Assembly: GCF_051967035.1 (NCBI RefSeq)
Contig: NZ_JBQCKK010000002.1
Coordinates: forward strand, 1 to 64,000
DNA from: Brevibacillus sp051967035
Lineage (GTDB): Bacteria; Bacillota; Bacilli; Brevibacillales; Brevibacillaceae
DNA length: 64,000 nt
Reading direction: 5' to 3'
The notes under the pieces were generated by a model, which made no database searches, was not told the DNA's origin, and saw only the letters and a list, made by a program, of their open reading frames with translations. Shown here in pieces: positions 17,329-25,323 of the stretch. Each line of letters begins with the position of its first letter. Positions within the stretch are counted from its first letter, which is position 1. The position numbers and the translations under genes are program-made.

Positions 17329-17568
17329 TTAGGCGAGGGTTCTTGTGCGTATCCACTGCAAACAGGGAGTTTTTTCGTGCAGGGGGGAGAAGTTGGACGG
17401 AAGGAAGCGCAACATCCCTTTTCGTACCGGTGCCGGATGCGCATAGTTGAGCGGCACGCCATGCGTCCCCAATGGATACGTTTCTAGATCGTGAAACAAT
17501 CCGGCTTGGTCCAGTCCGATCAGGCTGATGATACGCAGTTCAGATGATGGTTTACAAGTTTTTCGCAC
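17329..17568 (-). pseudogene. Possible decayed coding fragment, minus strand
   Basis: The minus strand reads open for 79 codons. The segment around IISLIGLDQAGLFHDLETYP and THGVPLNYAHPAPVRKG looks like real protein and is faintly reminiscent of the G-x-P-L-x-x-x-H-x-x-P-x-R stretch of sulfite-oxidase-fold molybdopterin enzymes. The remainder does not continue that fold, there is no convincing start, and it runs against replication. It may be a remnant or chance. Confidence 0.25.
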
Positions 17569-17667
17569 AGACCAGATATTTTTAGAGGCGTTCCGGAAAG
17601 CTGACGAGTCTAGTTTGCTAGGGCATTTGCACAGGCTTTCCTACACGAGAAAAATGAGGTGGAGAAG

Positions 17668-18426
17668 TTGGGTAAAATCATTGCGGTTGCGAACCAGAAA
17701 GGCGGCGTCGGGAAAACGACTACGTCCGTCAATCTAAGTGCTTGTCTGGCCGCATTGGGGAAAAAGGTGCTGCTGGTGGATATTGATCCGCAGGGGAACG
17801 CAACCAGTGGTATCGGGGTAAACAAAGCGGATGTACGCTATTGTATTTATGATGTTCTCATTAACGACATCAGCCCCGTAGATGCGACTCTGCCTACCGA
17901 GATCGAAGGATTGATGATTATTCCGGCTACGATTCAATTGGCAGGAGCGGAAATTGAATTGGTTCCCACGATATCTCGGGAGGTTCGTCTGAAAAAAGCC
18001 TTGGAAGTTGTGAAGGACAAATACGACTTTGTCATTATCGATTGCCCGCCTTCCCTGGGAATTTTGACAGTCAACTCCCTGACAGCTGCTGACTCGGTCC
18101 TGATTCCGATTCAATGCGAGTACTACGCATTGGAAGGGTTGAGCCAATTGCTGAATACGATTCGCCTGGTACAAAAGCATCTCAATTCGCAGCTGGCAAT
18201 TGAAGGCGTTGTGTTGACCATGCTGGATGCACGGACGAATCTGGGCCTGCAAGTGATCGAAGAAGTGAAAAAGTACTTCCAGGAGAAAGTATACAAAACC
18301 ATTATTCCGCGCAATGTTCGCTTGAGCGAAGCGCCGTCGCATGGACAGGCTATTATTACGTATGATCCACGCTCTCGTGGTGCAGAAGTTTATTCTGACT
18401 TGGCGAAGGAAGTGGTAGGGGTATGA
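17668..18426 (+). CDS. parA: Chromosome partitioning ATPase ParA (Soj)
   Basis: ParA/Soj is a deviant-Walker ATPase that works with ParB and also regulates DnaA. The 252-residue product starts at a TTG (17668, MGKIIAVANQKGGVGKTT) with AGGTGGAG upstream; the GTG at 17659 lies in that site. It contains KGGVGKTTTSVNLSA (P-loop with signature lysine), LVDIDPQGNATSG, and DYDFVIIDCPPSLG-type Walker B (YDFVIIDCPPSLGIL). It overlaps parB by 4 bases. Confidence 0.97.
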   Translation: MGKIIAVANQKGGVGKTTTSVNLSACLAALGKKVLLVDIDPQGNATSGIGVNKADVRYCIYDVLINDISPVDATLPTEIEGLMIIPATIQLAGAEIELVPTISREVRLKKALEVVKDKYDFVIIDCPPSLGILTVNSLTAADSVLIPIQCEYYALEGLSQLLNTIRLVQKHLNSQLAIEGVVLTMLDARTNLGLQVIEEVKKYFQEKVYKTIIPRNVRLSEAPSHGQAIITYDPRSRGAEVYSDLAKEVVGV

Positions 18427-19268
18427 GCAGAGGTTTGGGAAAAGGGCTGAATGCACTCATTACGTCCAATCTCATTGAAGAAGGGGAGCAAGTAAAATCT
18501 GTTTCCATCAGTGAGATTCGTCCCAACCCGTATCAGCCCCGTAAGGAATTCGAACAATCGGCGATCGATGAATTGGCAAACTCGATACGAGAACATGGAG
18601 TGATCCAGCCGCTGATTGTCCGAAAAAGTATCAAGGGTTACGAGCTGGTAGCGGGAGAAAGGCGCTTGCGTGCAGCCAAGCAGGCCGGATTGAAGCAGGT
18701 GTCAGTAGTTGTCAAAGCCTATACCGATCAGCAACTGATGGAAATCGCTCTGATTGAAAATCTGCAGCGGGAAAACCTCAATCCGCTGGAGGAAGCGGAA
18801 GCTTACGAAAAGCTGATCGCGCACCACGATTATACCCAGGAGCAGCTCGCTCAACGGATTGGAAAAAGCAGACCGCATGTAGCGAACATGCTCCGGTTGT
18901 TGCAGTTGCCGGAAAGTATTCGAAAAATGGTCTCGGTGACAGAGTTGTCCATGGGACACGCGCGGGCGCTTTTGGCTGTTTCCGATGAGAATGTGCAAAA
19001 GCAACTGGCGAAGGATGTTGTGGAAAAGGGACTGAACGTGCGACAACTGGAAGAACTGGTCAAGCAGATGAGTGTTTCACGTGAAACAAAGAAGAAAAAG
19101 CCGGCGAAAAGCGAACCGATTTTGATTGAGCTGGAAGAACGGCTGCGCAGTCGCTTTGGAACTGCCGTCAAAATTAAAAAAGGCGCGAAACGGGGCAAAA
19201 TCGAAATTGACTTTTATTCACAGGAAGATTTGCAGCGAATCATTGAGATACTGAATGATGAGAAGTAA
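18423..19268 (+). CDS. parB: Chromosome partitioning protein ParB (Spo0J)
   Basis: ParB binds parS, hydrolyses CTP and forms sliding clamps that recruit SMC. The 281-residue product begins MSRGLGKGLNALI and has IRPNPYQPRKEFEQ, the CTP-site motif LVAGERRLRAAKQAG, LIENLQRENLNPLEEA, and an HTH TQEQLAQRIGKSRPHVANML. The C-terminal dimerisation end is EDLQRIIEIL. It overlaps parA (ATGA), and a perfect parS lies inside it, as in B. subtilis. Confidence 0.97.
   Translation: MSRGLGKGLNALITSNLIEEGEQVKSVSISEIRPNPYQPRKEFEQSAIDELANSIREHGVIQPLIVRKSIKGYELVAGERRLRAAKQAGLKQVSVVVKAYTDQQLMEIALIENLQRENLNPLEEAEAYEKLIAHHDYTQEQLAQRIGKSRPHVANMLRLLQLPESIRKMVSVTELSMGHARALLAVSDENVQKQLAKDVVEKGLNVRQLEELVKQMSVSRETKKKKPAKSEPILIELEERLRSRFGTAVKIKKGAKRGKIEIDFYSQEDLQRIIEILNDEK
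19073..19088. promoter_or_regulatory. parS site (16/16) inside parB
   Basis: TGTTTCACGTGAAACA is the perfect palindromic consensus, located in the parB codons for SVSRETK, the same place as parS-359 of B. subtilis. Confidence 0.97.
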
Positions 19269-19283
19269 GCCCAGGAGGTAGTC

Positions 19284-20438
19284 ATGGCGATCATCTATTT
19301 GGATAACGCAGCTTCAACTTGGCCGAAACCGCCCGGTGTGAAGGAGCGGATGGCTGAAGTCATCGAAGATTTTGCCGCCAATCCTGGTCGAGGCGGACAT
19401 GCGTTGGCGATGAAAGCAAGCAAGACCGTGTTTCGGACAAGAGTGCAGGTATCGCGGTTGTTTGGGATTCAAAACCCGAATAACCTCTTTTTTTATCTCA
19501 ATGCAACACAAGCGCTTAACCAGGCGATCAAAGGGTTTCTGAAGCCAGGCGATCATGTGGTTTCTTCATCCGTGGAGCATAATTCGGTGAGGCGACCTAT
19601 TGAGTATATGCGTCGCGTTCATCAGGTAGAAGCTACTTTTGTCCAGCCTAGAGGCGATCATCTTTTTCATGTTGAGGACTTTGCCAAGGCGATACAGCCC
19701 AACACCCGTCTTTTGGTCGTCAGCCACGCTTCCAACTTGACAGGTGTCATTTTGCCGGTTGCGGAGCTAGGCAAGCTGGCAAAGGAGAAGGGGATCACGT
19801 TTCTGGTAGATGCCTCCCAGTCGGCGGGAGTGTTGCCCATTCATGTCGAAGAAATGAATATCGACATGCTGGCATTCCCCGGCCACAAAGGGCTGTATGG
19901 TCCACAGGGGACAGGCGGGTTGTATGTACACAGCGATATCGAACTGGAACCGTTGATTCATGGGGGAACAGGCAGTCAGTCTGAAGCGATTGAACAGCCG
20001 ACTACCCGTCCGGACCGCTATGAGAGCGGGACGTTGAATACAGTCGGTTTGGCAGGATTGCAGGCCGGGGTCGAATTTGTCCTGGAAAAAGGCGTGGAAA
20101 ACATTCGCCAGCATGAATGGGAGCTTGCCAAGCTAACGATCGCAGGTCTGCAACAAATTCCTGGGGTCCAGGTCTACGGTCCCGGGATGGAAACAGAACG
20201 GGTCGCGGTGATCGCCTTCAATATCGGAGAAGTGGATGCTTCGGAGGTTTCGTTTATTCTCGATCAACAATACGGCATTGCCACCCGATCGGGCTATCAT
20301 TGCACGCCGCTGGGGCACCAGACGGCAGGGACGGAGCAGCGAGGAGCTGTGCGTGCCAGCTTTGGGATATTCAATACAGAGCAAGACGTAGAAGCGCTTA
20401 GGAAGGCTGTTAGCGAAATCGCATCCGCGTTTTCGTAA
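19284..20438 (+). CDS. Cysteine desulfurase family (class V aminotransferase) protein
   Basis: A 384-residue PLP enzyme of the fold used by cysteine desulfurases. It shows IYLDNAASTWPKP at the start, VEHNSVRRPI, LVDASQSAGVLPIHV, the PLP lysine in FPGHKGLYGPQG (Lys202) and the mobile cysteine in SGYHCTPLGH (Cys340). The close spacing of the Cys and GAVRASFGIFNT suits the shorter desulfurase-like subfamily seen next to parB in some Bacillales, not IscS/SufS. It likely releases sulfur from cysteine, but its partner is unknown. It lies 15 bases after parB with AGGAGG upstream. Confidence 0.9.
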   Translation: MAIIYLDNAASTWPKPPGVKERMAEVIEDFAANPGRGGHALAMKASKTVFRTRVQVSRLFGIQNPNNLFFYLNATQALNQAIKGFLKPGDHVVSSSVEHNSVRRPIEYMRRVHQVEATFVQPRGDHLFHVEDFAKAIQPNTRLLVVSHASNLTGVILPVAELGKLAKEKGITFLVDASQSAGVLPIHVEEMNIDMLAFPGHKGLYGPQGTGGLYVHSDIELEPLIHGGTGSQSEAIEQPTTRPDRYESGTLNTVGLAGLQAGVEFVLEKGVENIRQHEWELAKLTIAGLQQIPGVQVYGPGMETERVAVIAFNIGEVDASEVSFILDQQYGIATRSGYHCTPLGHQTAGTEQRGAVRASFGIFNTEQDVEALRKAVSEIASAFS

Positions 20439-20461
20439 GGCAGCTGTAGGAGGACACATAC

Positions 20462-21172
20462 GTGATATTGTTAGGAACCCTGGTTAATGCTGGCGCCATC
20501 CTGGCAGGTGCATTGTTGGGAAGGCTCTTGACGAGAATTCCCGATTCGATCCGTCATACCGTCATGCAAGGGATCGGACTGGCTGTAATGATTTTGGGCA
20601 TCAAAATGAGTCTTGGGTCGAGTCATTTCTTGCTGGTGATCGTCAGTATTGTTTTGGGGGCCATCATTGGCGAATGGATGGGGATTGAAAAGGGCTTGAA
20701 TCAGTTGGGGCACTGGCTGGAGCGGAAGGTTGGCGGCGGAAAAGACAGTATCGCTACCGGTTTTGTCACGGCTACGCTGGTCTATTGTATCGGCGCTATG
20801 GCGGTTCTGGGGGCAATGGATAGCGGATTGCGCAACAACCATGATATCTTGTTCACCAAGGCGCTTTTGGACGGCTTTTCCGCGATTATTTTCACCTCGA
20901 CGCTAGGGATCGGCGTCCTGTTTTCGGCTGTACCCGTGTTTTTGTACCAAAGCTTGCTGACGTTGCTCGCTACCCAAATATCCAACGTTGTAAGCCAAAC
21001 GATGCTCGATGCGATGCTGGCCGAAGTAACGGCAGTGGGCGGCTTGATGATTATCGCGATTGGAATCAACATTCTGGAGATCAAACGAATCAACGTGGCG
21101 AACATGCTGCCAGCACTGGTCATTGCAGCATTGGGAGTCCCTTTTAGCGAATGGTTGTCCACCTTGCTATAA
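20462..21172 (+). CDS. DUF554 family membrane protein
   Basis: The 236-residue product has seven or so hydrophobic segments and the DUF554 hallmarks GTLVNAGAILAGALLGRLL at the N-terminus, GEWMGIE, and ATLVYCIGAMAVLGAMDSGL. Function is unknown; the family resembles small transporters. The start is GTG with GGAGGACACATAC upstream. It follows the desulfurase by 23 bases and is terminated at 21186-21217. Confidence 0.9.
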   Translation: MILLGTLVNAGAILAGALLGRLLTRIPDSIRHTVMQGIGLAVMILGIKMSLGSSHFLLVIVSIVLGAIIGEWMGIEKGLNQLGHWLERKVGGGKDSIATGFVTATLVYCIGAMAVLGAMDSGLRNNHDILFTKALLDGFSAIIFTSTLGIGVLFSAVPVFLYQSLLTLLATQISNVVSQTMLDAMLAEVTAVGGLMIIAIGINILEIKRINVANMLPALVIAALGVPFSEWLSTLL

Positions 21173-21185
21173 GCTAGCGGAAACT

Positions 21186-21217
21186 GACTCTTTCTGTGTA
21201 CAGGAGGAGTCTTTTTT
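21186..21217 (+). terminator. Terminator after the DUF554 gene
   Basis: GACTC (21186-21190) and GAGTC (21207-21211) with an inner CTGT/ACAG extension, then six T residues. Confidence 0.75.
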
Positions 21218-21347
21218 GTGTGGTGCGAGTTTCCGGGGAAAGGCAGGCAATCGATGAGCTTGATATAAAAAACGCTATCATCCGAAGAAAATGTCGTGCG
21301 ATAATGAATCAATAGAATGAAAAGCGCGTTGTAGGGAGAGAAAAGCA

Positions 21348-22247
21348 ATGGTGGGGGTTATCGTCAATCCTGTGGCGGGCAATGGCAAAGGAAAGAGGGT
21401 ATGGGAAAGAATAAAGCCTGCTGTAAGCGGCCTGGAAGCCGTTTTTTTCGTAAGGGAGACATCTGGAGAGGGAGAAGCGGAAAAGCTGGCCAAAGAGCTG
21501 ATTCAAAAAGAGGGAGTAAAGAAAATCGTCGCAGTAGGGGGAGATGGAACCGTTCATGGCGTGTTGAACGGAATTTATCAGTCCGGACAAGCATGCAAGT
21601 TTGGATTGGTGCCGGCAGGATCGGGAAACGATTTTGCGCGGGGGCATGGCATTGTCAACGATCCGGTCGTGGCAGTGAAGCGGATTTTGTCGGAAACAGA
21701 GGAAAGACGGATTGATTTGATGCTGATGAACGGACGAATTGCCGCCAATTCGATCGGAGCGGGCTTTGATGCGCAAGTAGCGAAAGCAACCGATTCAGCA
21801 AAATACAAGGCGTGGTTGAATCGCTGTGGACTGGGTGGATTGGCCTACGTCCTGTCCGTGTTGCGTGAGTTGGGAAAATTCAAGCCGGGCCATCTGCACT
21901 TGCAGGTGGACGGACAAACCATCGACAAGACGGGAGTGTGGCTCGTGACAGCCGCCAATATTGCGAATTACGGCGGTGGCATGAAAATTTGTCCCATGGC
22001 GGTTGCCGACGATGGACTGGCCGATATTTGCGTCATCAGCAATCTAAGCCGTGTCGAACTGCTGCGCGCCTTTTTGAAAATATACACAGGTGCCCATGTC
22101 ACGCATCCCAAAGTCTCCTTTTTTCGAGGCAGTCAGATTACGATTGAAACGGCTACGCCGCTTATGGTTCATGCGGATGGGGAAGCGATAGGGGAAACCC
22201 CTGTTCAGGTGAAAATGCTTCCCGGTCAACAGGTGATCCTCGTCTAA
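21348..22247 (+). CDS. Diacylglycerol kinase-like lipid kinase
   Basis: The 299-residue protein belongs to the DagK/YegS lipid kinase family. VIVNPVAGNGKGKRVW opens the catalytic domain, the nucleotide motif GGDGT is at residues 64-68, followed by PAGSGNDFARG, and ICPMAVADDGLADICVI in the C-terminal beta domain. Members phosphorylate diacylglycerol or related lipids at the membrane; the substrate cannot be told. It is alone between terminators, with AGGGAGAGAAAAGC upstream. Confidence 0.92.
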   Translation: MVGVIVNPVAGNGKGKRVWERIKPAVSGLEAVFFVRETSGEGEAEKLAKELIQKEGVKKIVAVGGDGTVHGVLNGIYQSGQACKFGLVPAGSGNDFARGHGIVNDPVVAVKRILSETEERRIDLMLMNGRIAANSIGAGFDAQVAKATDSAKYKAWLNRCGLGGLAYVLSVLRELGKFKPGHLHLQVDGQTIDKTGVWLVTAANIANYGGGMKICPMAVADDGLADICVISNLSRVELLRAFLKIYTGAHVTHPKVSFFRGSQITIETATPLMVHADGEAIGETPVQVKMLPGQQVILV

Positions 22248-22284
22248 AAAAAGACTTGCCATTCGCAAGCGAATCAGGCAAGTC
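22246..22284 (-). terminator. Terminator after yyaC (minus strand)
   Basis: GACTTGCC (22253-22260) pairs with GGCAAGTC (22277-22284), with inner ATTCGC/GCGAAT pairing. On the minus strand it is followed by seven T residues (22246-22252). It can also block the convergent lipid kinase gene. Confidence 0.88.
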
Positions 22285-22325
22285 AAGGAAATGACGATGG
22301 ATGTGAAAAGGTCGAGGGAAGATGG

Positions 22326-22931
22326 TCAGTCGTGCAAAACACTATCCAAACGGTTCGGCGCAAGAGCGAGTGTCGCCGCTTTGGCCAAACCAGAGGCAAT
22401 AATCTCGGCCATGTTCATGACGACGGCAAGTCGAGTATTTTGGAGTACAAAATACTCCATGAAGCCGCCGACATTGACGATTCCTGTAATATGGAACGTA
22501 CCGACAGGCGGCAGTTCCTTCTTGACCCCGGCCCCCGGCTTGAGCGGTCCGCTGATGACATTGATGTTGCCGACGTGGCTGAATTGGCCCAGACAGGCAT
22601 CTACGGCAATCAGCGTAGCGTTGGGGTGGCTTGTTTGGATGAGATCGAGTTTTTCTTTCAGATTCATCGCATGAACCGGATCGTCCAGCGTTCCGTACAC
22701 CTGTAAATGGCCAGGAGCGGCCGTTTGCAGTTTCGTCCCGACGAGAGGACCGAGCGCGTCGCCTGTTGAACGGTCTGTACCGATACACACAATGACAATG
22801 TCTTCCTCATACGGTTTTAAGCGAAAGCGCTGAGCAAGGTGTCTAGCCAGGTGATCCTCTGCGTTTTCACTGCGGTATTCCACTTTAAATGGTGGCAAAG
22901 AACAGTTTTTGAGATTTTCAAATGTACTCAT
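22326..22931 (-). CDS. yyaC: Sporulation protein YyaC (spore protease-like)
   Basis: The 201-residue product belongs to the DUF1256/YyaC family, related to the GPR spore germination protease. Recognisable are VIVCIGTDRSTGDALGPLVG, YGTLDDPVHAMNL, and the acidic/glycine block AVDACLG; the tail contains NVGGFMEYFVLQNTRL. The start at ATG 22931 has GTGGGGGT 6 bases upstream; the frame extends to 22943 without a better start. In B. subtilis yyaC is a forespore gene in the same neighbourhood (noc-parAB-yyaC). It is transcribed against the replication direction. Confidence 0.92.
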   Translation of the reverse strand: MSTFENLKNCSLPPFKVEYRSENAEDHLARHLAQRFRLKPYEEDIVIVCIGTDRSTGDALGPLVGTKLQTAAPGHLQVYGTLDDPVHAMNLKEKLDLIQTSHPNATLIAVDACLGQFSHVGNINVISGPLKPGAGVKKELPPVGTFHITGIVNVGGFMEYFVLQNTRLAVVMNMAEIIASGLAKAATLALAPNRLDSVLHD

Positions 22932-23148
22932 GGCTACCCCCACTCTTGCGGACTTGGCCTAAACGTTATAGAAGAGTATTCACAGTATAGTACCGGGAAG
23001 GGATTTTTATACCTGCTAATGAGAAGGTTGTGGAGGTTTTGAAAAATCAGCGAAGCTGGCAAGCGCGGAAGGGAACGGGTAAAATAAAAGGAGCATGTCA
23101 GCAAAACCTTGTGAAAAAGACCACAAAGGTTCCGAAGGAGGGGGAGCG

Positions 23149-23430
23149 ATGGAAGGAGAGACTGTACTGATTGCATTTGATTCCACCCAGCAAGCGCTGC
23201 GTGCGGAAATGCTGCTGGAGTACGAAGATATCGAAATCGACACAAGACCGACCCCAAAAGAGATAACGGCCGGCTGTGCCCTTTCCATTGAGCTTCCTTT
23301 CCCTGATTATTCTCGTGCCAAAACGATCATGGAAGAGCAGCAAGTAGTCATCCGTGGATATTTTCGTCCGTTTTCTGGCCGATACGAGGAGATTGACGAA
23401 AACGGCAGACGGAAGGAGAGGGCAGAATGA
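23149..23430 (+). CDS. DUF3343 family protein
   Basis: The 93-residue product has the DUF3343 pattern: VLIAFDSTQQALRAEMLLE, then the conserved TPKEITAGCALSIEL with a cysteine before the second half. The family is often found beside selenium/sulfur or mscS-type genes and may bind a ligand through this cysteine; its role is unknown. The start at ATG 23149 has GGAGGGGGAGC upstream; the frame runs to 23095 but without a site. It overlaps the mscS start by 4 bases. Confidence 0.85.
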   Translation: MEGETVLIAFDSTQQALRAEMLLEYEDIEIDTRPTPKEITAGCALSIELPFPDYSRAKTIMEEQQVVIRGYFRPFSGRYEEIDENGRRKERAE

Positions 23431-24323
23431 ATACAGAAGGTTTTTTTCAAAAACTTTACAACCAAGTGTACAACTATCTCACAGATGCCGATATGTGGGT
23501 AACGATAGGGATGGTGCTGATTAAAATTCTGGGGATCGTGATTGCATCGCGGATTGTTGTTTCGTTGCTGCATGCGACCGTCAACCGGATTTTCCATCAT
23601 CGCCATGGAGGAGGCAAAATCCAGCTGGACCAACGTCGCGTCGATACGATGCGCGTGCTCGTCAATAATGTCGTGCAGTACACGATTTATTTCCTGGCGA
23701 TTTTGATGATCTTGCAGCTGATCGGGATTGACCTGCGGCCTGTTTTGGTGAGTGCGGGGGTTCTCGGACTGGCAGTCGGCTTTGGTGCGCAGAGTCTCGT
23801 GCGCGATGTCATCACCGGCTTCTTTATTATTTTTGAGGACCAGTTTGCGGTAGGGGATGTCGTGACGATCAACAACATGACAGGTACCGTACAGGAGATT
23901 GGCTTGCGGATCACACGCGTGCGCAGTTGGACGGGAGAGGTGCATATTTTCCCGAATGGCACGATTACTCAGGTGACCAATTTTTCGCTGCAAAATACGT
24001 TGGCTGTCGTGGATGTTTCCGTAGCATACGAAGAAAACCTGGGGCAGGTTGAGGAAGTTTTGAAAGAAGTGCTGGCAAAAGCGCAGACAGAGCTGACGGA
24101 TATCGTGGCGGAACCGCAGATTTTGGGTGTACATGCCCTCGGTCCGTCGGAGGTCGTCATGCGGGTGACGGCCGAGTGCAAGCCGAATACCCACCATGGC
24201 GTGAATCGCAGCCTGCGAGCGATGATTCGCACCGAGTTTACCAAACGGGGCATTCAAATTCCGTATCCAAAAATCGTGGCGATGTCGGGCCAAACACAAG
24301 GGCAAACACAAGGTCAAGCATAG
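23427..24323 (+). CDS. Small-conductance mechanosensitive channel (MscS family)
   Basis: The 298-residue protein has three N-terminal membrane helices. The third, pore-lining one is LVSAGVLGLAVGFGAQSLVRDVITG, whose A/G-rich VGFGAQSLVRD is diagnostic. The beta domain has EDQFAVGDVV and VHIFPNGTI. The C-terminus ends in a QTQGQTQGQ repeat. It releases solutes under hypo-osmotic shock. The ATG overlaps the DUF3343 stop. A homologue next to the DUF951 gene is also found in B. subtilis (ykuT/yyaG-like order). Confidence 0.94.
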   Translation: MNTEGFFQKLYNQVYNYLTDADMWVTIGMVLIKILGIVIASRIVVSLLHATVNRIFHHRHGGGKIQLDQRRVDTMRVLVNNVVQYTIYFLAILMILQLIGIDLRPVLVSAGVLGLAVGFGAQSLVRDVITGFFIIFEDQFAVGDVVTINNMTGTVQEIGLRITRVRSWTGEVHIFPNGTITQVTNFSLQNTLAVVDVSVAYEENLGQVEEVLKEVLAKAQTELTDIVAEPQILGVHALGPSEVVMRVTAECKPNTHHGVNRSLRAMIRTEFTKRGIQIPYPKIVAMSGQTQGQTQGQA

Positions 24324-24342
24324 AGCAGAGGGGAGAAGAGAG

Positions 24343-24552
24343 ATGGAAAGGAAGCAATTTGGACTGGGGGACATCGTACAAATGAAAAAGCCGCATCCGT
24401 GCGGGACCAATGCGTGGAAGGTCATTCGCATGGGGATGGACGTGCGGATCAAATGTACCGGTTGCGACCACAGTGTCATGATCGCTCGGCTGGAATTTGA
24501 GCGGAAGCTGAAAAAGGTATTGGTTCGCGCAGAGGAAGAGCCGAAAGCGTAA
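24343..24552 (+). CDS. DUF951 family protein (YyzM type)
   Basis: A 69-residue protein with FGLGDIVQMKKPHPCGTNAW, MGMDVRIKCTGCDHSVMI and a basic end is a typical DUF951 member; the C-x-x-C and KKPHPCG motifs suggest a small metal- or nucleic-acid-binding beta barrel. It follows the mscS gene by 19 bases, with AGGGGAGAAGAG upstream. Confidence 0.9.
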   Translation: MERKQFGLGDIVQMKKPHPCGTNAWKVIRMGMDVRIKCTGCDHSVMIARLEFERKLKKVLVRAEEEPKA

Positions 24553-24675
24553 AGCGTAAAGCCAAGTCAAGGATGTGCGAATAGAGCGGAATCCTGAGCT
24601 GACCGCCACGCTTCCGACAGGAAAACCGGTGGATAACAGGGCGCCGCAGACCGTTGAAAAGCTGGTTGTGGATAA

Positions 24676-24717
24676 AAAAAGGATGCAGCCTGTTGCATAG
24701 GCGCATCCTTTTTCCTT
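24676..24717 (+). terminator. Terminator after the DUF951 gene (possibly bidirectional)
   Basis: AAAAAGGATGC (24676-24686) pairs with GCATCCTTTTT (24703-24713), inner GCC/GGC extends it. A T run follows on the plus strand, and on the minus strand the A-rich arm gives T residues. A perfect DnaA box (24667-24675) abuts its left arm. Confidence 0.88.
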
Positions 24718-24815
24718 TTGTACGATCAGATGTATCTCCCGGTGACTGTACTTCAGGTTATGACCGATCATTTTCCGCCGGCTGCGTAGCCTGTCAATGA
24801 TCTATGTGGAATGGG

Positions 24816-24850
24816 GAAGGTAAGATGCATGTTGGTGCAAGCTTACCTTC
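24816..24850. repeat. 9-bp inverted repeat downstream of the YjcZ-like gene
   Basis: GAAGGTAAG (24816-24824) and CTTACCTTC (24842-24850) with inner TGCA/TGCA pairing and a TGTTGG loop. There is no T run on either side. It lies just beyond the stop of the minus-strand mini-gene and might stabilise or end its mRNA. Confidence 0.6.
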
Positions 24851-24876
24851 AGATAGGCCGGATGGCAGCGGGAAGC

Positions 24877-24963
24877 TTAGTCGCAGTCACAACCTACGAT
24901 GACGAGAAGGATGAAGAGAACCAGGATCAGCGCGAAATCGTCGAATCCGTTAAAGATACCCAC
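24877..24963 (-). CDS. YjcZ-family sporulation mini-protein (28 residues)
   Basis: On the minus strand GTG (24961-24963) opens a 28-codon frame encoding MGIFNGFDDFALILVLFI followed by LLVIVGCDCD. AGGAGGTG lies 7 bases upstream, an excellent site. A short glycine/aspartate N-terminus, one membrane helix and a C-terminal cysteine-rich end are the hallmarks of the YjcZ/YybI/SscA spore-associated mini-proteins. A possible late sporulation promoter (CATAGCAT with AC about 17 bases upstream) is present at about 24999-25027 on the minus strand. It is too short for normal gene calling. Confidence 0.85.
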   Translation of the reverse strand: MGIFNGFDDFALILVLFILLVIVGCDCD

Positions 24964-25056
24964 TTGCTAACACCTCCTACCCTAGTTTCAATACTCATGC
25001 TATGTAGGAACATGAAGATGGGTATGGGCGAATGCCCTGGTTCCCATGAAAATAAG

Positions 25057-25196
25057 TTATTCACATTCTATCCACAGAAAATGTGGATAACAACTTGTCG
25101 AAAAAAGGAGAATACAAAGACTGTTTGGGAATAAGTCCGCTGTGGATAGGTAGATATCCACAAGTTTATCCACAATGCTGAATTTTCTCTGGATAA
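25057..25196. other. Secondary DnaA-box cluster
   Basis: Seven boxes occur within 140 bases: perfect TGTGGATAA (25082-25090) and TTATCCACA (25166-25174), and one-mismatch copies at 25057-25065, 25068-25076, 25141-25149, 25154-25162 and 25188-25196. An AT-rich tract (25211-25236) follows. Two more boxes lie at 24628-24636 and 24667-24675. Such clusters outside oriC bind DnaA and restrain initiation in B. subtilis. It sits directly before the M3 peptidase gene, whose possible -35 TTGACG is at 25205-25210. Confidence 0.85.
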
Positions 25197-25323
25197 ATTG
25201 GCTGTTGACGCTAAATATTTAAAAAATTTTTATTAGTAAGAAGGGATTTTGAAGGGAACAACGTAATTACACTAACTAGAAATTGGAAAGGATAAGGAAA
25301 GAAGGAAAAGGGGCGATTGAGAC

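Larger units (their letters stand above)
16814..17667. other. 854-base gap between noc and parA
   Basis: No intact gene is visible. It holds a small terminator (17092-17115) and a minus-strand open stretch (17329-17568) that reads protein-like. The rest, including the parA leader, has no motif I recognise. Confidence 0.55.
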
